From NCBI GenBank assembly GCA_910588065.1, contig CAJUPZ010000007.1, positions 48,954-112,953 of the forward strand: a stretch of DNA of 64,000 nucleotides, read 5' to 3'. The notes beneath the pieces were generated by a model that saw nothing but the letters and a program-made list of their open reading frames with translations, ran no database searches and was not told the DNA's origin. This DNA comes from an uncultured Muribaculaceae bacterium. Its GTDB lineage: Bacteria; Bacteroidota; Bacteroidia; Bacteroidales; Muribaculaceae. The position numbers and the translations under genes are program-made. Below, piece by piece: positions 62,058-64,000 of this stretch. Position 1 is the first letter of the stretch. The number at the start of each line of letters is the position of its first letter.

Positions 62058-63431
62058 ATGAAACCGCAACACCATATTATATATCTCCTCTCTCTCCTTC
62101 TCCTCCTCCTCTCCGGGTGTGTCAGCGACTCGCTCACCACTCAGCCCGTCACCCTCTCCTTCTCCACCGACACCCTCCGCCTCGGCGACGTGTGGACCGG
62201 CGAACTATCCCCCACAGCAACCCTCCGCGTCTACAACCCCGCCTCAAAAGGGGTGACACTCTCCGCTGTAGAGGTCGTTGGCGCCGATGCTGACGGCGTG
62301 GTGCTCAACATTGATGGCAGCTCCACCTTCTCACCCCTCGACATCCGCGGCTCCGACTCCATCTTCATCCTCGCCGCAGTAAATCTCTCCTCACCCGGGT
62401 CGGTTGACGCCGCCCTGCGCCTCACCGTCAACGGCCAGGTGTCGCAGCTCCCCATCTCCGCTACAGCCGTAGAGGCACAGACCCTCACATCCCCACACTT
62501 CGCCCGCTCAGCCACCCTCTCCGGCAACGTGCGCATCTTCGGTGAGCTCACTGTAGGGGAGGGCGCCGAGCTCACCCTCGCACCCGGCACAACCCTCTGG
62601 ATGCACTCCGGCGCGGGAATCACCCTCTCTCCTCTCTCCTCTCTCACCTCCGAGGCAACCCCGGAGCAGCCCGTAGTCATACGCGGCGACCGCACCGGCT
62701 TCGTAGCCGCCGACATACCGTACACCGTAATGTCAGGCCAGTGGCGAGGCATCACCCTCGCCTCTCACTCCTCCCTCTCCGCCACCTGCCTGTCGGTGCT
62801 CAACCCCGAGCAGGGCATAGCGCTTGGCGAGGAGGCGACAGCTCGGCTCGTCAACTGCCGCGTGTCAAACTCCGCCGCCTCCCTCATCACCCTCGCCCCC
62901 GGCTCCTCGCTCCTCGCCGCCGGGTGCGAGTTTGCCGAGGCAGCAGACGCTCTCCTCTCCTTTGACGACGCCTCCGCAGAGCTATACCGCTGCACCCTCG
63001 CAAACAACTACCTCTTCGCCATACCCTCATCCACCCTCCTTGCCGGCACACCCCGCGAATTCACAGCCACCGCCTCCATCATATACTCCCCCGGCGCAGA
63101 GCTCCTTCCCGGCTTCGGAGGCACCTTCGGGCAATGCCTCTTCGGCTCCAAAGGCAGCGACGACACATCCTTCATCTCATGCCTCTGGGCGACAGACCCC
63201 ATGTTTATGCTCGACCTCACCACCTACACCTTCGACTACCGCCTCGACCCCGCCTCCCCCGCACGCCTGCAAATCGGCAGCGAGGCAGTAGCGTGTGGTG
63301 GCGCGCCCGGAGGGTGCGATTATCTTGTTAACCCCGTACGAAGTGCGGGGAAAACTAAAAACTACCAACTAACAACCGACCGCCACGGCACCCCCGCTCC
63401 CCCCATCCCCCCCCTCGGCGCCTACAACTAA
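62058..63431 (+). CDS. Lipoprotein with right-handed beta-helix
   Basis: A 457-residue lipoprotein, lipobox LLLLSGCVSD (Cys about residue 21). An Ig-like ASH or DUF1573-like domain follows (about 30-130). Then comes a parallel beta-helix (about 145-400; GITLSPLSSL, RLVNCRVSNSAASLI, LYRCTLANNYLF). The C-terminal motif TDRHGTP ... LGAYN is that of DUF1565-like/pectin-lyase-fold surface proteins. Before it, residues of the type GGAPGGCDYLVNPVRSAG are encoded by an inserted palindromic repeat (63303-63350). It is probably cotranscribed with the terminase gene (65-base gap). A role at the surface is inferred. Confidence 0.8.
   Translation: MKPQHHIIYLLSLLLLLLSGCVSDSLTTQPVTLSFSTDTLRLGDVWTGELSPTATLRVYNPASKGVTLSAVEVVGADADGVVLNIDGSSTFSPLDIRGSDSIFILAAVNLSSPGSVDAALRLTVNGQVSQLPISATAVEAQTLTSPHFARSATLSGNVRIFGELTVGEGAELTLAPGTTLWMHSGAGITLSPLSSLTSEATPEQPVVIRGDRTGFVAADIPYTVMSGQWRGITLASHSSLSATCLSVLNPEQGIALGEEATARLVNCRVSNSAASLITLAPGSSLLAAGCEFAEAADALLSFDDASAELYRCTLANNYLFAIPSSTLLAGTPREFTATASIIYSPGAELLPGFGGTFGQCLFGSKGSDDTSFISCLWATDPMFMLDLTTYTFDYRLDPASPARLQIGSEAVACGGAPGGCDYLVNPVRSAGKTKNYQLTTDRHGTPAPPIPPLGAYN
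63303..63350. repeat. Palindromic repeat module inside a coding sequence
   Basis: This 48-base segment (GCGCCCGGAGGGTGCGATTA, TCTTGTTAA, then CCCCGTACGAAGTGCGGGG) is the same module found intergenically at 29800-29850, 30250-30300, 30430-30480, 63728-63775 and 63917-63945. It is in frame and adds 16 codons. Confidence 0.75.
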
Positions 63432-63950
63432 CCCCCCGCCCACCACATGGGCATCTCGCGACCCCCTCACAGGGGTCTTAAGGGATTGGGGCGACCAGAA
63501 CGCGTGGTCTCGCTGCGCTCCACCAACGCGCTATTCTCTTGCCACCCGCTCACCGCGGGTGATTAGCGCCCGTATCAGACCGGCGGCGAGCGTACATGTA
63601 GGGGCGCCGATATATCGCGCCCGCATCATCATATCCACCGCATAGGGCCTCGGAGCGCACGTATCATACCCGCGGCGAGCCGGTCGCGAGAAAGCGCCCC
63701 ATCTAACGTGGCGTCGGAGACGTCGGAGCGCAGGATGCGCGATTATTTTGTTAGCCGCACACGCAGTGTGCGGATTATCAGATGATTACGCGCATGGTGC
63801 CGGAGGTACCACATCTGAACAGAGCTGCGGTAATTCCCACCCGCTCACCGCGGGTGATTAGCGCACGTATCAGACCGGCGGCGAGCCGGTCGCGAGAGGA
63901 GAGAGAAGTGGTGATGGCGCCCGGAGGGTGCGATTATTTTGTTAGCTTTT
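63432..63950. repeat. Mosaic palindromic repeats at the window end
   Basis: No gene is seen. 63455-63565 is the reverse complement of 48186-48294. 63723-63812 is an inverted, diverged copy of the 29757 unit (GGTGCCGGAGGTACCAC, hairpin CCGCACACGCAGTGTGCGG, GATTATTTTGTTAG, GCGCAGGATGCGC). ACCGGCGGCGAGC modules occur twice. The small frame at 63782-63991 lies wholly in repeats. Confidence 0.7.
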
Positions 63951-63957
63951 ACCTTTG
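63950..63957 (+). promoter_or_regulatory. Possible -7 element for a gene beyond the window
   Basis: TACCTTTG directly after a repeat module. No start codon follows within the window. Confidence 0.35.
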
Positions 63958-64000
63958 TACCCGAGATTCAGAGTTGACATTTGCTCTCTGAATTGTTAAA

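Noticed and set aside
57922..63431. Intact prophage
   Set aside because: Only the terminase is phage-like with confidence. No integrase, portal, capsid, tail or lysis gene is visible in the window.
63782..63991. 69-codon frame near the window end
   Set aside because: It lies entirely in palindromic repeat modules seen at other intergenic sites.

Overview
The window looks like chromosomal DNA of a G+C-rich gut Bacteroidales, most likely a Muribaculaceae (S24-7) relative. The signs are many promoters of the Bacteroidota type (TTTG at -33, TAnnTTTG at -7), a SusC/SusD pair, DUF1573 and GIN-domain proteins, a PUL-type sialic-acid operon and Bacteroidota-style SerC/SerA. The family assignment is an inference. 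No rRNA and no CRISPR array were seen.

Layout: 0-8.7 kb is housekeeping (GNAT end, Spy-like protein, serC-serA, thioesterase-dprA, nucleoside phosphorylase, AI-2E exporter, DUF2007-mltG). At 8.8 kb a tRNA-Ser starts an A+T-richer accessory island of about 8.5 kb. The island holds hipBA module 1 between 121-bp repeats made from the tRNA-Ser 3' end. It continues with two tandem RhuM-family genes that differ only in their recognition domain and flank an outer-membrane beta-barrel gene with a G9 tract in its promoter. It ends with a different hipBA module 2 bounded by a 59-bp direct repeat. 17.6-19.7 kb carries a FemAB-like acetyltransferase and an iron alcohol dehydrogenase. 19.9-27.3 kb is a compact nan operon: transporter, lyase, epimerase, a 1033-residue GDSL/sialate-O-acetylesterase/mutarotase fusion and a creatininase-family amidohydrolase. 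Next come a TPR sensor kinase broken by one base and a small phage-like gene.

30.6-42.3 kb runs mostly on the minus strand: mgtE-ksgA-nagA, tRNA-Leu, a nucleotidyltransferase with galM, an ECF-sigma operon (GIN adhesin, sigma, membrane protein, coiled-coil protein), asparaginase and metG. 42.5-47.9 kb is an orphan SusC/SusD pair. 48.7-57.6 kb is housekeeping again: purC, menG/ubiE, M13 peptidase, tRNA-Glu-rpsT-tRNA-Glu, a TIGR02757 protein, two DUF1573 proteins, meaB and a DUF2156 protein.

58.0-63.4 kb is a very G+C-rich cluster: a 716-residue unknown protein, a complete-looking phage terminase large subunit and a beta-helix lipoprotein. No portal, capsid or tail genes are visible. Its promoter shares an unusual 26-bp element, at identical spacing to the -7 box, with the promoter of the phage-like gene at 29 kb. 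That pairing is my best candidate for an undescribed system.

Several intergenic stretches (11.7, 14.1, 29.8-30.6, 48.2-48.6 and 63.4-63.9 kb) are mosaics of one family of short palindromic modules. One such module is inserted in frame in the lipoprotein gene.
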